A DNA stretch of 64,000 bases from Stieleria varia (GCF_038443385.1 NZ_CP151726.1:2914001-2978000); one strand, 5' to 3'. Positions 25,909 through 35,110 are shown, counted from the stretch's first letter. Notes: generated by a model from the letters alone, not told the origin. Made by a program: numbers and translations.

Positions 25909-28902
25909 ATGACATCGAACGTTGCTAGTGCTGCTCCGCGACGATATCGTCTCAATCGCTACGTCTGCCTATTGGCGTTGGTTTTCGGCCAAGTGTTCCT
26001 GGGAGCTTGTGGCAAATTCACGGATAGGTCCCAGTGGGTTGCTGCGGACGAACCGGTGATCCCCAGCACACCACCAGCCCCGCCGCGAACCGACGTTCAT
26101 ATCAGCGGCGTCTATCCACACTTGACGGTCTACGGTGTCTACAGTCAGAACGGTGCCCACTACAAATCCGGGCACAACGAATGCGGCATCGGCGCGATCG
26201 TTCCTTGGGCGGGCAAATTGTGGATGGTCAACTATGCTCCCCATCAACCCACAGGCAGCGAGCACAAGCTGTACTCGATCGATCCGGATTTGACGCAACC
26301 ATTGACCATACACCCGGAAAGCGTCGGTGGGACGCCGGCGGGAAGGATGATCCATCCCGAATCGCAACAACTGTTGATTGCCCACTATGCGATCGACCAG
26401 ACAGGCAAGGTGCGGGCGATCTCTCCTGCCGACATGCCGATCCGCGTGACCGCCATCGCACGACACCTGACCGATCCGGCCAACTTGGTCTACTACATCG
26501 ATATGGAAGGCTCGATCTGGGAAGCCAACGTGCACACGTTGGCTGTGACTCGCCTGTTCAAGAAGCCGGTGCCGGGCTGGCACGGTAAAGGTGGCTACAC
26601 ATCGCAGGGGCGGTTGGTGATTTCCAACAACGGCGAACTGCACGTCGGCGACTACCGAGACGTCTTGGTCGGCGGCCCGGCAAAGAGCGAAGAAGAACGC
26701 GGAGTTCTGGCGGAATACGATGGAAAAGAATGGCGGATCATCGAACGCCGGCAGTTCACCGAAGTCACAGGTCCCAGAGATATTACCGGAGGCAGCGATG
26801 GCGACGATCCGATTTGGACCATGGGTTGGGATCGACGCAGCGTGCGACTGAAAGTCCTCGACGGCGGCAAGTGGTTCACTTATCTGTTGCCCAAGGCGGC
26901 GATGTGCAACGACGCGTCGCATGGATGGTACACCGAATGGCCGCGGATCCGGGAGATCACGGGCGGACGATGGATGATGGACATGCACGGCATGTTCTTT
27001 GACTTTCCCAAATCATTCACCCACGAAAATTCGGCCGGCATTCGCCCGATCGGCAGCCACCTCCGTTACATCCCTGACTTTTGCGGCTGGAATGGTCAAG
27101 TCGTCTTGGGCACGGATGAAACGAGCATCCAAGGAAATCCGCTTGCCGGGCAACCACAGACGAATCTCTGGTTTGGCGACTACGAGGATCTCAAGCAATG
27201 GGGACCGGCAAGCGGCATGGGCGGCCCCTGGCTGGACGACTTCGTTGCCGCCAATACTCCTTCAGAACCCTTCCTGATCGCCGGATTCGATCGTCGCGTT
27301 GTGCACCTGGGCGTGGGGCGAAAGCAAGCGACGGCACCTATCGCTCGTCAGCGTGCGACGGATCAACAACGCATCCATCAGATTCCGACCGAGTTGGAAC
27401 GGTTGCCATTGGTCACTGTACAACGAGGTGACTGGCACAAGCCTGCGGCGGGTTTCTCCTTTCAAGTCGACCAAGATGTCACCGTCTATCTTGCGGTCGA
27501 CAAACGCGGCAACCCGCAACTGGATCCCGCTTGGCAAACGACGGACATGCAACTTCACTGGGGCACCGCTGGTTATTCGGATGCCATCTACCAACGCAAG
27601 TTTGCCGCCGGAACGGTCGTTGTGCCCTCCAATTCTGTGGAACATGTGCCGGGTTCCTTTGGCATGCCCCACGCAGCGTTTGTTCTTGCCAGTGATCCAT
27701 CAACGCTAGAAATCATTCCCAGCAACGGCGCGACCGTCACGCAGTCGCAACGCGTCGATTCCGATGGCGATGCTGCTGGCAAAAACGTGACCTTTACCCT
27801 GCAAGTTGACCGGGCTGGGAACGACCACTGGACCGATCTGACGAAGATCACCGTTCCCGACGAAGGCAACGTGATCCACTATCTGCCCAATGACTTGGAC
27901 GCGGTTTGGTTGCGTTTCCAAGTCGATCGAGAATGTCTTGCGACGGCGTTTCTGTACCAGTCCACGGAATCCTTTGTTGATGGTTCTGAACGGGAGAATC
28001 AAGTTACGTTTCGCGATCTGGCCGACGTCGATGAAGCCGCCCCGCACGCGGCGGTCCTGTACGCCGCGAAACGGAATCGTGATTTGCGGGTCATCACCAG
28101 TGATGATCGATACTTTGATTTTGGCAAAGCCGACTTTGCATTCCACACCGATGAGCCGGACACAAAACTGAAAGAACTGCTGAGCATCGAACCCGAATTC
28201 ACTGTCGATGAAGCGTCCGTTGTCCTGCGATCCGAAGGACGAACGATGCGATTGCCCAAAGGCGATCCGCGATTCGACAAACCCTTTGCCTGGGGATGGC
28301 CGCGCGGCAGTCGCGAAGTGGAATCGGAGCGACATTTGGCGAACATTCATGGCACTTTTTACGAAGTCCCGTTGATTACCAACGGCCGCCCGCCCGCATT
28401 TCACCTGATGCGTCCCGTTTCAAGCCATCGCAAACAGATCAGCGACTTCTGCACATGGAATGGCTTGCTCGTGTTGGCCGGCGTAAGCGGGGATGCTCGG
28501 CAAAACGGCCTTGAACCTGGCGGCCATGTGTTTGCCGACCCAAAGCAAGACGTCGCGATTTGGTTCGGAGGCATCGATGACCTTTGGAAACTCGGTAAGC
28601 CCGTCGGACGCGGTGGCCCATGGATGAACTCGCAGGTACAAGCCGGCCAACCGTCGGATGCTTATTTGATGAAGGGTTACGATCGCAAGACACTGCGTTT
28701 GTCACACCAATCCGACACCATGGTTTCGGTGACCATCGAAGTCGATATCACGGGGGAAGGTCACTGGCATCGCTACGACAAGATCTCGGTCGCTGCCGGG
28801 GAAACGGCTGTCCATGAGTTTCCGGCAGCCTTCCAGGCGGCTTGGGTGCGTCTCGTCTCGGACACCGACACAACAGCGACCGGGCAGTTTCTCTACGAAT
28901 GA
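25909..28902 (+). CDS. Large exported protein with internal duplication, function unknown
   Basis: 997 residues, family not recognised. The N-terminus RLNRYVCLLALVFGQVFLGA precedes Cys34 in LGAC, so it may be a lipoprotein. A module of ~110 residues occurs twice: around 375-445 (RPIGSHLRYIPDFCGWNG and later GGPWLDDFV) and around 830-910 (RPVSSHRKQISDFCTWNG and later GGPWMNSQV). Between them and at the C-terminus are beta-rich segments with the repeated pattern DxTVYLxVD/EVDITGEGHWHRYDKISV. The first third (PWAGKLWMVNYAPHQPTGSE) looks like a beta-propeller. A surface carbohydrate- or protein-binding role is possible but is only inference. Confidence 0.75.
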   Translation: MTSNVASAAPRRYRLNRYVCLLALVFGQVFLGACGKFTDRSQWVAADEPVIPSTPPAPPRTDVHISGVYPHLTVYGVYSQNGAHYKSGHNECGIGAIVPWAGKLWMVNYAPHQPTGSEHKLYSIDPDLTQPLTIHPESVGGTPAGRMIHPESQQLLIAHYAIDQTGKVRAISPADMPIRVTAIARHLTDPANLVYYIDMEGSIWEANVHTLAVTRLFKKPVPGWHGKGGYTSQGRLVISNNGELHVGDYRDVLVGGPAKSEEERGVLAEYDGKEWRIIERRQFTEVTGPRDITGGSDGDDPIWTMGWDRRSVRLKVLDGGKWFTYLLPKAAMCNDASHGWYTEWPRIREITGGRWMMDMHGMFFDFPKSFTHENSAGIRPIGSHLRYIPDFCGWNGQVVLGTDETSIQGNPLAGQPQTNLWFGDYEDLKQWGPASGMGGPWLDDFVAANTPSEPFLIAGFDRRVVHLGVGRKQATAPIARQRATDQQRIHQIPTELERLPLVTVQRGDWHKPAAGFSFQVDQDVTVYLAVDKRGNPQLDPAWQTTDMQLHWGTAGYSDAIYQRKFAAGTVVVPSNSVEHVPGSFGMPHAAFVLASDPSTLEIIPSNGATVTQSQRVDSDGDAAGKNVTFTLQVDRAGNDHWTDLTKITVPDEGNVIHYLPNDLDAVWLRFQVDRECLATAFLYQSTESFVDGSERENQVTFRDLADVDEAAPHAAVLYAAKRNRDLRVITSDDRYFDFGKADFAFHTDEPDTKLKELLSIEPEFTVDEASVVLRSEGRTMRLPKGDPRFDKPFAWGWPRGSREVESERHLANIHGTFYEVPLITNGRPPAFHLMRPVSSHRKQISDFCTWNGLLVLAGVSGDARQNGLEPGGHVFADPKQDVAIWFGGIDDLWKLGKPVGRGGPWMNSQVQAGQPSDAYLMKGYDRKTLRLSHQSDTMVSVTIEVDITGEGHWHRYDKISVAAGETAVHEFPAAFQAAWVRLVSDTDTTATGQFLYE

Positions 28903-28907
28903 CAGTC

Positions 28908-28967
28908 GTCGCTCGACTTTCCAAATCAAATGTCGCTCGACTTTCCAAGTCGATAGCGTGCCCTGCG
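28908..28967 (+). repeat. Dispersed repeat B, 1.5 copies
   Basis: GTCGCTCGACTTTCCAAATC (from 28908) is a truncated copy directly followed by a full copy at 28931-28967 with core CGACTTTCCAAGTCGATAGC. It begins about six bases after the stop of the large exported protein. Confidence 0.7.
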
Positions 28968-29021
28968 GATCGCTCAACCGTTGCAAAACGTGTTGATCAT
29001 GGTTCCCCAGCAAGCGACAGA

Positions 29022-29038
29022 GAATTCTGGCGAATCCC
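29022..29038 (-). repeat. Dispersed repeat A, copy 2
   Basis: GAATTCTGGCGAATCCC, the reverse complement of the repeat A core, 70 bp upstream of a small exported protein gene. Confidence 0.7.
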
Positions 29039-29108
29039 ACCAAGAGGGGCAACGACTGGCAGGCAGATTGGTATCTTAGGGTGCCTTGATACTGCCTGGA
29101 GAAAACTG

Positions 29109-29759
29109 ATGAAATTCGATTCCGTATTGGTTTGCTGCTTCTTGCTCGTGTTCTGCTATCCCGTCTTTGCGGCGGACGACATTTCCATCTCGCAGAGTCG
29201 CATTTACGGACCGCTCTTCGTCGCCCCCGTCCAAGTCGGTAGCCATCCGCCCGTTTGCGTGAGAAAAACCGTGAGTGGGCAACTCGCATCGATCAAGCTG
29301 GAACGCAATCCGGGAGCTCCTTGGGTCGCTGTCATTTGCAAGGAACTTGAGCATGAAATGCCAGCGTTGCTGAAGGCTTTCCAGACCGCAGAGTCACTCA
29401 AGAATGTCCCTTGCCGAGTCACCGTGACGCCCGAAAAAGGAATCCTGCCGGAGAACCTATCGGACAATGTCACTTACAACACGGACGCCTACTTCACGCC
29501 CCAGCAAGCGTTGGACAAACGTGAGTCGCTGAGGCAGTATGCCAAAGAGCATTCGCTCTCTGAAATGTACATCGGCATCGCGGTCAATCCGCTCTGGCGC
29601 AGCGGTGCCGGATACACAGACGACAACGATGTCATCGTGGCTTATGTGCGAGGCAAGGTCGTCACGGTTCTTCAGTTGCAATCGGCTGGTCTGACGATAG
29701 AAGGCATTCATGACGCGGTCGAAAAAATCGCGGCATCGCATCAAGAGTCGCAACAATGA
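29109..29759 (+). CDS. Small exported protein of unknown function
   Basis: 216 residues from ATG 29109. The frame is open further upstream, but that part is made of dispersed repeats, and the signal peptide (MKFDSVLVCCFLLVFCYPVF, then AADD) starts here. The mature protein is not recognised; it contains two cysteines (PVCVRKTVSGQL, VPCRVTVTPEK) and ends with a helical segment. PWVAVICKELEHEMPALLKA and YVRGKVVTVLQLQSAGLTIE look like alternating strands and helices of a small periplasmic domain. Its stop overlaps the next gene by four bases (ATGA). Confidence 0.7.
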   Translation: MKFDSVLVCCFLLVFCYPVFAADDISISQSRIYGPLFVAPVQVGSHPPVCVRKTVSGQLASIKLERNPGAPWVAVICKELEHEMPALLKAFQTAESLKNVPCRVTVTPEKGILPENLSDNVTYNTDAYFTPQQALDKRESLRQYAKEHSLSEMYIGIAVNPLWRSGAGYTDDNDVIVAYVRGKVVTVLQLQSAGLTIEGIHDAVEKIAASHQESQQ

Positions 29760-30133
29760 AAGAAAGAAGAGTTACCTACCGTTTCGAAGCACGCCGAATC
29801 GTGCGTGGTGTCCCGCTGGAGACCCTGTTGGATGTCACCGCAAAAGTCACTGTCGTCGTAGGTTCATTCATCGTTCTTGCAGCGATTGTTGCGGTCCAAT
29901 CTCTTGAGCCGATGATCATGCTGGCCGGTTTGTTTTTTCAATGGCTTTTTCTTCGCTGTATTGCCGAGCACATTCGTCTCCAGAAGAAGATTGCAGGTAT
30001 CGATTTCGCAGGCCGCATTTCGGGGCCGCGACTGGAAACCATTTGGGCATGTGGCCACTGCAATTCGATGTTGCATTCAGAGAATCACTGCGACAATTGC
30101 GGCGCGAGGATAAAGATCGATTCAGACGACTGA
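29756..30133 (+). CDS. Membrane protein with C-terminal zinc ribbon
   Basis: 125 residues, starting within the previous stop. Two hydrophobic helices (VTVVVGSFIVLAAIVAVQSL and MIMLAGLFFQWLFL) are followed by ~25 charged residues and the motif CGHCNSMLHSENHCDNCG, four cysteines in a C-x2-C-x9-C-x2-C spacing typical of zinc ribbons. The ribbon is likely cytoplasmic. The partner may be the exported protein encoded just upstream, with which it is translationally coupled. Family not recognised. Confidence 0.75.
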   Translation: MKERRVTYRFEARRIVRGVPLETLLDVTAKVTVVVGSFIVLAAIVAVQSLEPMIMLAGLFFQWLFLRCIAEHIRLQKKIAGIDFAGRISGPRLETIWACGHCNSMLHSENHCDNCGARIKIDSDD

Positions 30134-30201
30134 TGTGTCGGGGCTGGCCTCGCCCAGTACGGACGGGCATTCAGGGACGTCTCATCAATCGGTGGCGTAG
30201 T

Positions 30202-30304
30202 GGATTTCGCCAGAAATCCCGCGCGAGGGGAATTCTGGCGAATCCCATTACGAGGAGCGCCAGCGAGAGGAATTCTGGCGAATCCCGCTACGAGGTGCTC
30301 CAGT
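30202..30304 (-). repeat. Dispersed repeat A, tandem array of three
   Basis: GGATTTCGCCAGAAATCCC at 30202-30220 (an opposite-orientation, nearly palindromic copy), then GAATTCTGGCGAATCCC at 30230-30246 and 30270-30286 within a 40-bp tandem unit (30225-30264 and 30265-30304). It occupies much of the 266-bp gap before copA. Confidence 0.75.
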
Positions 30305-30399
30305 GAATGGATCGTCGCTCCGAAGCAAAGTCAACGGCATAGGGTTTGCACGAAGTTTCGAAGCAACTGCAGAACTTGACCATATGACAGGGATACCGA

Positions 30400-32688
30400 T
30401 TGACCGATTCGAACCCCAACAACGCTGGAGGAAACGCGACCGTCGAGATTCCCATTTCGGGAATGACGTGCGTGGGTTGCTCGCGTAGCATTGAAACGGC
30501 ACTGACCGCAGAACCCGGTGTCGACACCGCCGTCGTTGACTTCGTCGGTCGCAAGGCCAAAGTCAGTTACGATTCCGGCGAAGTCTCCCTGGAACAACTC
30601 AAACGCACCGTCCGATCAGCGGGCTTCGAGGTGGTCGAGGAGTCCGATCGGCAATCGCTGAGTGAGAGCATCGCCCAGTCAGAGAGTCGTCAGCACACGC
30701 GACGCAAGTTTTTTCTGACCATCGCTGTTGTCTTTACGGTGCCGCTTTTCATTCTCAGCATGGGACGTGACTTCGGCCTCTGGGGACAGTGGTCGCACGC
30801 GGATTGGGTCAACTACCTGATGTTCGCGATGGCGATCCCCGTTCAGTTTGCCGCCGGTGCCGAGTTTTATGTTCAAGCGATGAAGTCACTGCGGCGAGGA
30901 TACGCCAGCATGGACGTGCTTGTTGCGATCAGCACCTCCGTCGCGTTCTTTTACAGTGTTTGGGTGATGGTGATGCTCAGCATGGGCGCAACCCAATGGG
31001 GACACCATGTCTACTTTGAGACCTCCGCCACCATCATCACCCTGGTCTTGGTGGGACGAATGATCGAATCACGTGCAACCTCACGCACGGGAGCGGCGAT
31101 CGAGAATCTGATGGGCATGCAAGCCAAGACGGCACGCGTGATTCGAGACCTGCAACAAGTCGATGTGCCGATCGACGAAGTTCGCGTGGGAGACCAAGTG
31201 GTGATTCGACCGGGCGAACGAATTCCCGTCGATGGTACGGTGATCGCCGGTGAGTCAGCGGTCGATGAAAGCATGATCACCGGAGAAAGTTTGCCGGTGG
31301 AAAAGTCACCTGGGATGGACGTTGTCGGGGCGACCATCAACCGCGATGGCAGCTTGACCGTTCGTGCAAAACACCTCGGCAAGGACTCCGCGCTTGCGAG
31401 GATCATCCACCAAGTCCAGCAGGCACAATCGACCAAGGCTCCCATCGCACAACTGGCCGACCGCATCTCCAACGTGTTCGTCCCCGTGGTCGCCGCCATA
31501 GCTGCCATCGCGTTTTGCGTTTGGTACTTTGCATTCGATGACTTCACGCAAGCCATGTTGCGGGCGATTTCCGTACTGATCATATCGTGCCCGTGCGCGA
31601 TGGGATTGGCAACTCCTTTGGCGGTGATGGTCGGCATGGGGCGTGGTGCGGAGAATGGGATCCTGTTCAAATCCAGCACCGCATTGCAACGGTCACGGGA
31701 CACGACGGTCGTGCTGTTGGACAAAACGGGTACGATTTCACAAGGAAAACTCGCTGTCACGGACGTGGTTGCGTCCGAAGGATTTGCAGAATCAGAGCTA
31801 TTGCGACTCGCAGCGTCCATCGAACGCGGCAGTGAGCATCCGATCGCCTCCGCGATCACCGAGCATGCCAAGATCCCGCTCGAACAATTGCCAGACGCCA
31901 GCGAGTTTCGCGGAACAGCCGGGCGAGGTGTTTCAGGTCAAATCGAGGGACAGTCCCTTCACGCGGGCAATCGAAAATGGTTGCAAGACCTGTCCGTTAC
32001 CGGTCTGGATGCGATGTCGCAGCAGGCAGTCGACTTGCAGAACACGGCCAAGACGGTCGTGTGGGTTGCAGTCGACAATCGATTGGCCGGTTTGATCGCC
32101 GTCGCAGATACCATCAAACCGAAATCCAGTGGTGCAATCGCGGCATTAAAACGCCAAGGCTTGCGTGTCGCCATGGTCACGGGTGATAACGCCGACACAG
32201 CAGCCGCGATTGCGAGCGACGTTTCATTGGATGAAGTGTACTCGGAGACTTTGCCGGCTGACAAAGCCGAGTTGGTTCGGTCGCTGCAGGCGGACGGACA
32301 AGTCGTTGCGATGGTAGGTGACGGAATCAACGACGCACCGGCGTTGGCTCAAGCCGACGTGGGGATCGCGATCGGGACCGGGACCGATGTGGCGATCGAA
32401 TCCGCCGACGTCACGTTGTTGGGCGGCGACTTGGCCGGCGTATCCAAAGCCCTGACGTTGTCCAAAGCGACCATCCGTAACATCAAGCAGAATTTGTTCT
32501 GGGCCTTTGGTTACAACGTTCTGTTGATCCCAATTGCGGCGGGTGTCTTGGCCGGCTTTTCCTCGCTGCCAATCTTTTTGCGCGAGCTGCACCCGATCAT
32601 GGCCGCCCTGGCGATGGTCTTATCGGACTTCGTGATCGTTGCCAACGCGCTGCGATTGCGAAAAACTCCGCTGGAGGATGGAGCGTAA
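30400..32688 (+). CDS. copA: Copper-translocating P-type ATPase
   Basis: 762 residues from TTG 30400; AGGGA lies 6 nt upstream, an in-frame stop at 30385 bars a longer frame, and the following residues lead straight into the metal-binding domain. Residues ~14-80 are one heavy-metal-associated domain with GMTCVGC (Cys24, Cys27). Eight membrane helices are expected; CPC (397-399, in [13 protein letters not shown]) is the ion-binding site of copper pumps. Asp441 in DKTGT is phosphorylated; GESLPVEK is the actuator and [20 protein letters not shown] the hinge. It exports Cu(I) from the cytoplasm. No copper chaperone or regulator gene is adjacent. Confidence 0.93.
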   Translation: MTDSNPNNAGGNATVEIPISGMTCVGCSRSIETALTAEPGVDTAVVDFVGRKAKVSYDSGEVSLEQLKRTVRSAGFEVVEESDRQSLSESIAQSESRQHTRRKFFLTIAVVFTVPLFILSMGRDFGLWGQWSHADWVNYLMFAMAIPVQFAAGAEFYVQAMKSLRRGYASMDVLVAISTSVAFFYSVWVMVMLSMGATQWGHHVYFETSATIITLVLVGRMIESRATSRTGAAIENLMGMQAKTARVIRDLQQVDVPIDEVRVGDQVVIRPGERIPVDGTVIAGESAVDESMITGESLPVEKSPGMDVVGATINRDGSLTVRAKHLGKDSALARIIHQVQQAQSTKAPIAQLADRISNVFVPVVAAIAAIAFCVWYFAFDDFTQAMLRAISVLIISCPCAMGLATPLAVMVGMGRGAENGILFKSSTALQRSRDTTVVLLDKTGTISQGKLAVTDVVASEGFAESELLRLAASIERGSEHPIASAITEHAKIPLEQLPDASEFRGTAGRGVSGQIEGQSLHAGNRKWLQDLSVTGLDAMSQQAVDLQNTAKTVVWVAVDNRLAGLIAVADTIKPKSSGAIAALKRQGLRVAMVTGDNADTAAAIASDVSLDEVYSETLPADKAELVRSLQADGQVVAMVGDGINDAPALAQADVGIAIGTGTDVAIESADVTLLGGDLAGVSKALTLSKATIRNIKQNLFWAFGYNVLLIPIAAGVLAGFSSLPIFLRELHPIMAALAMVLSDFVIVANALRLRKTPLEDGA

Positions 32689-32690
32689 GT

Positions 32691-33111
32691 CTGGGCTGCC
32701 AAAAGTTTGGGGTTGTGGCATTATTGGTTTGCGCAAGGTTTCTGTTACCTCCACCGGCGCAGGAGACTGCTGATTTAGTGAGCCGCAAGGCGCTAGCCGC
32801 GGGCCTAATGGTGTTGACGGAACCCTTCGAGGCCCGTGGCTAGCGCCATCGGCTCACAGACACAATGCAACACGACTAAATCAGCAGTCTCCGCAGCAGG
32901 GGGAGGTCGGATCGAGCGAAGCAAGATCCGGGAGGGGGGCCTACACGCCGCAAACCGCATTGGATAGCCCATTGCGTTACCTTTGCCCCCTCCCTCGCAT
33001 TCGCCTAAACGGCTCTGCTCGACCTCCCCCAAGTTCCTTGGTGGAGGTGACACCTGGAACAAAAACATTGACAAGAATAGCAGTGTCAATGCCAACCTTT
33101 TGGCAGCCCAG
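32691..33111. mobile_element. E1 non-coding element with 20-bp terminal inverted repeats, intact copy
   Basis: 421 bp beginning 3 bp after the copA stop. The left end CTGGGCTGCCAAAAGTTTGG (32691-32710) and the reverse complement of the right end (33092-33111) agree at 19 of 20 bases. Inside is a two-step hairpin: outer arms 32763-32779 and 32876-32892 (17 bp, perfect) enclosing arms that begin GTGAGCC (32778) and end GGCTCAC (32857). A further segment at ~32985-33053 (CCCTCCCTCGCATTCGCC) also occurs near 43526. No open frame in it resembles a protein, so if mobile it depends on a transposase elsewhere. Confidence 0.7.
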
Positions 33112-33134
33112 CGTATGCCCATCCCTCCCGCAAT

Positions 33135-33270
33135 GGGATTCGCCAGAATTCCGTTTCCTCCACGGCAACCAATTTCAACCCGACCTACGACCGGCCAGCG
33201 TACCGCATCGCACGCTATCGACTTGGAAAGTCGAGCGACAATCATCCCTCGTAATGGGATTCGCCAGAAT
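33135..33270. repeat. Composite of dispersed repeats A-B-A
   Basis: Repeat A at 33135-33152, an inverted repeat B at 33209-33240 and repeat A again at 33256-33270 fill the rest of the spacer between the E1 element and a small membrane protein gene. With the E1 element they account for nearly all of the 613 bases after copA. Confidence 0.7.
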
Positions 33271-33301
33271 CATCCGTCTGTGGATGCTTGGGACGTGCAA
33301 T

Positions 33302-33667
33302 CTATCGTCGAACTTGGTCGTCGAGCAGCTCACGACAGTCGATGGTTGCCTGCCTCCAATCTCCTGATTTGGCCAAGGTGATGATTCCCTGGATGGCATG
33401 CTCTGCCGCTGCATGATCTGCAGCGGATGGGCCTGTGGCATCAGAAACGTTCTCGGCCAATGCGGCTTCGACCTCCTGTAGCCCACTGACGCTTCGTTGG
33501 TTGCAGACACGGTACAACGCGATGACCACATCGTATCGATGCTTGCTGAGTTCAACGCGTTGTCTGGAAATCCACCACACGAATGTCACCGTCAACACGA
33601 TTGCTGCCAACGACATCAGCAATAGCGTTGGAGGATAGCTTGATCGTTTCTTTTCTGGGTTGGGCAT
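33302..33667 (-). CDS. Small single-span membrane protein coupled to DUF1559 gene
   Basis: 121 residues from ATG 33667; its ATG overlaps the upstream stop as TGATG, which favours this start over one five codons earlier. PTLLLMSLAAIVLTVTFVWW is a membrane anchor at residues ~12-31, followed by a helical ~85-residue domain (HRYDVVIALYRVCNQRSVSG and onward). Family not recognised. The arrangement of a DUF1559 protein with a small membrane or lipoprotein partner also occurs at 43.8-45.3 kb, suggesting a functional link. Confidence 0.75.
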   Translation of the reverse strand: MPNPEKKRSSYPPTLLLMSLAAIVLTVTFVWWISRQRVELSKHRYDVVIALYRVCNQRSVSGLQEVEAALAENVSDATGPSAADHAAAEHAIQGIITLAKSGDWRQATIDCRELLDDQVRR

Positions 33668-34764
33668 CAGAACTTTTCCCAATCAATCGTTTCGCCTTCG
33701 TCCATGCTGGACAGCTCTGCCCACAGATACAGGTCGATGAAATTGGTCACAAAGTTCACGGAGCCATCGCCCATGCAGACGAACCCACCACCGGGATGCT
33801 CTGAGAACATTTGACCGACGTGATAGGTAGGGAAATTGACCGGATGGATGATGGGAGCGCCGGTGATATCCAATTCCCCGCCGGACGGTCCCGCATGAAC
33901 AAGCGTCAGTGTGGCTGCGGCGTCTGGCCCATTTTCCGGTGATGTGAACCGCGGATGCGTGAAACCGCCCGGGACCACACCCACCCAGGTTTTTTCGCTC
34001 AGGGCTGCACCATGTTCACCGAAAAAGATGGTGTTGGAGGTGCCGTCGAGGACGTCACGAAAACGTGTCGTTGAATTGCGAAAGAATGGCCCATCGGCAA
34101 CTCGGCCCGCATCGCCATCGATCTGGACGATCGCGGTCGCCGAAGTGTAGATGTTCGTGAACACTTCGCCGGTTGCCGCTGCACCGCACTCGCCCCAGCA
34201 ACTTTCCTGCCCGTGGCTTGCCACGTAGTGGCTACGCCCCAGACGCACCTGCCGTCCGGCGATCGAAAGCGGTGCTCCTGTTTCGTTCTTGACGACAAAC
34301 GGTTCGTCACCGCCCGTGCTGCTGGGGCAAAGGAACAGAGGGATCGTTGCGGAGACGGCTTCTTCGTTGACAGGAGACCAGATGGGCTGATCCGATTGCA
34401 AACTCGCCACCACCGAATTGCCTTCCGCGAAAGGCAGCAGTGCGGCAGCCCAACCCCAACCCGGACCAGCATCCCATGTGATCGGATCCATCTGGACGGA
34501 CGTCGGTGCCACACCGTTTGTCGTGGCGTAGGAAACGTAACCCGCTGGAAATCGTTTGTACGCCGAATGGTAGTTCTGTGTCGCAAGTCCGATCTGTCGC
34601 AAATGGTTGCTGCACGACATTCGCCGCGCTGCTTCACGAGCCGCCTGCACGGCCGGCATGGTCAGGGCGACCAGAATGCCGATGATTGCGATGACGACCA
34701 ACAATTCAACAAGTGTAAAACCGCTGGAGCGGTGCGGTCGTTGCCGCTGTCGCATTCGCTTCAT
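33667..34764 (-). CDS. DUF1559 prepilin-like secreted protein
   Basis: 365 residues. SSGFTLVELLVVIAIIGILV is a type IV prepilin-type leader with cleavage expected between Gly and Phe, followed by AVQAAREAARRMSCSNHLRQ, the hallmark of DUF1559, and NYHSAYKRFPAGYV. The C-terminal half (SEHPGGGFVCMGDGSVNFVTNFIDL) is the family's second conserved region. These proteins are expanded in planctomycetes; they are probably processed by prepilin peptidase and held at the envelope, but the function is unknown. It is coupled to a small membrane protein gene downstream. Confidence 0.92.
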   Translation of the reverse strand: MKRMRQRQRPHRSSGFTLVELLVVIAIIGILVALTMPAVQAAREAARRMSCSNHLRQIGLATQNYHSAYKRFPAGYVSYATTNGVAPTSVQMDPITWDAGPGWGWAAALLPFAEGNSVVASLQSDQPIWSPVNEEAVSATIPLFLCPSSTGGDEPFVVKNETGAPLSIAGRQVRLGRSHYVASHGQESCWGECGAAATGEVFTNIYTSATAIVQIDGDAGRVADGPFFRNSTTRFRDVLDGTSNTIFFGEHGAALSEKTWVGVVPGGFTHPRFTSPENGPDAAATLTLVHAGPSGGELDITGAPIIHPVNFPTYHVGQMFSEHPGGGFVCMGDGSVNFVTNFIDLYLWAELSSMDEGETIDWEKF

Positions 34765-34784
34765 TTTGTGTCCTCAAAAATGGG

Positions 34785-34968
34785 GCTGAGTCGGATGATT
34801 CACGCTGGCTCACTACAGTCTTCGCAATACGTTTGTACGAAACGGACTGCGCGGATAAGTGCGAAAACGTCTGCGCAAATCAGCCGCCACGCGATAGCGT
34901 CCGGTTCTCACGCCTAGACCCGGAAACCGGACGCTATCGCGTTACGGTTAATGGATCGTCCGGGCCCA
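34785..34968 (-). mobile_element. E2 non-coding element, inverted copy
   Basis: About 184 bp, homologous along its length to the reverse complement of the 43140-43322 copy and of the same size. The left end GCTGAGTCGGATGATTCA and the right end ATGGATCGTCCGGGCC are degraded forms of the terminal inverted repeat. The hairpin arms at 34889-34906 and 34925-34942 are an 18-bp perfect stem. It lies directly upstream of the DUF1559 gene, so it may carry or displace that gene's promoter. Confidence 0.65.
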
Positions 34969-34989
34969 AGCCTCGTCAGTTCGCCCCAC

Positions 34990-35061
34990 AAGTTAGCCTA
35001 GGCTAACTTCCAGGAGAAATAAAAACGCGTTCGTTCGCCAGAAGTTAGTGTCGGCTAACTT
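34990..35061. promoter_or_regulatory. Two MntR/DtxR-type operator palindromes
   Basis: AAGTTAGCCTAGGCTAACTT at 34990-35009 is a perfect 20-bp palindrome. AAGTTAGTGTCGGCTAACTT at 35042-35061 has the same 7-bp arms and 6-bp spacer. The centres are 52 bp apart, about five turns, so both face one side of the helix. The core GTTAGCCTAGGCTAAC resembles known DtxR/MntR boxes, and the gene 140 bp downstream encodes an MntR-type regulator. Autoregulation is likely. Confidence 0.75.
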
Positions 35062-35080
35062 TCTGGGGATGTTAGCTGCG

Positions 35081-35110
35081 TTGACAGGGTCCCGCAAGTA
35101 CCGATATGAT
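35081..35110 (+). promoter_or_regulatory. Sigma-70-like promoter for mntR
   Basis: TTGACA at 35081-35086 and TATGAT at 35105-35110 with an 18-bp spacer form a near-consensus promoter. It is 20 bp downstream of the second palindrome and 90 bp upstream of the mntR start. Transcription should begin near 35117. Confidence 0.6.

Noticed and set aside
28842-29108. 89-codon N-terminal extension of the small exported protein
   Set aside because: The extension is translated from dispersed repeats A and B, and a good signal peptide begins at ATG 29109.
32691-33111. A gene within the E1 element
   Set aside because: All frames there are short and cross the hairpins; none resembles a transposase or other protein.
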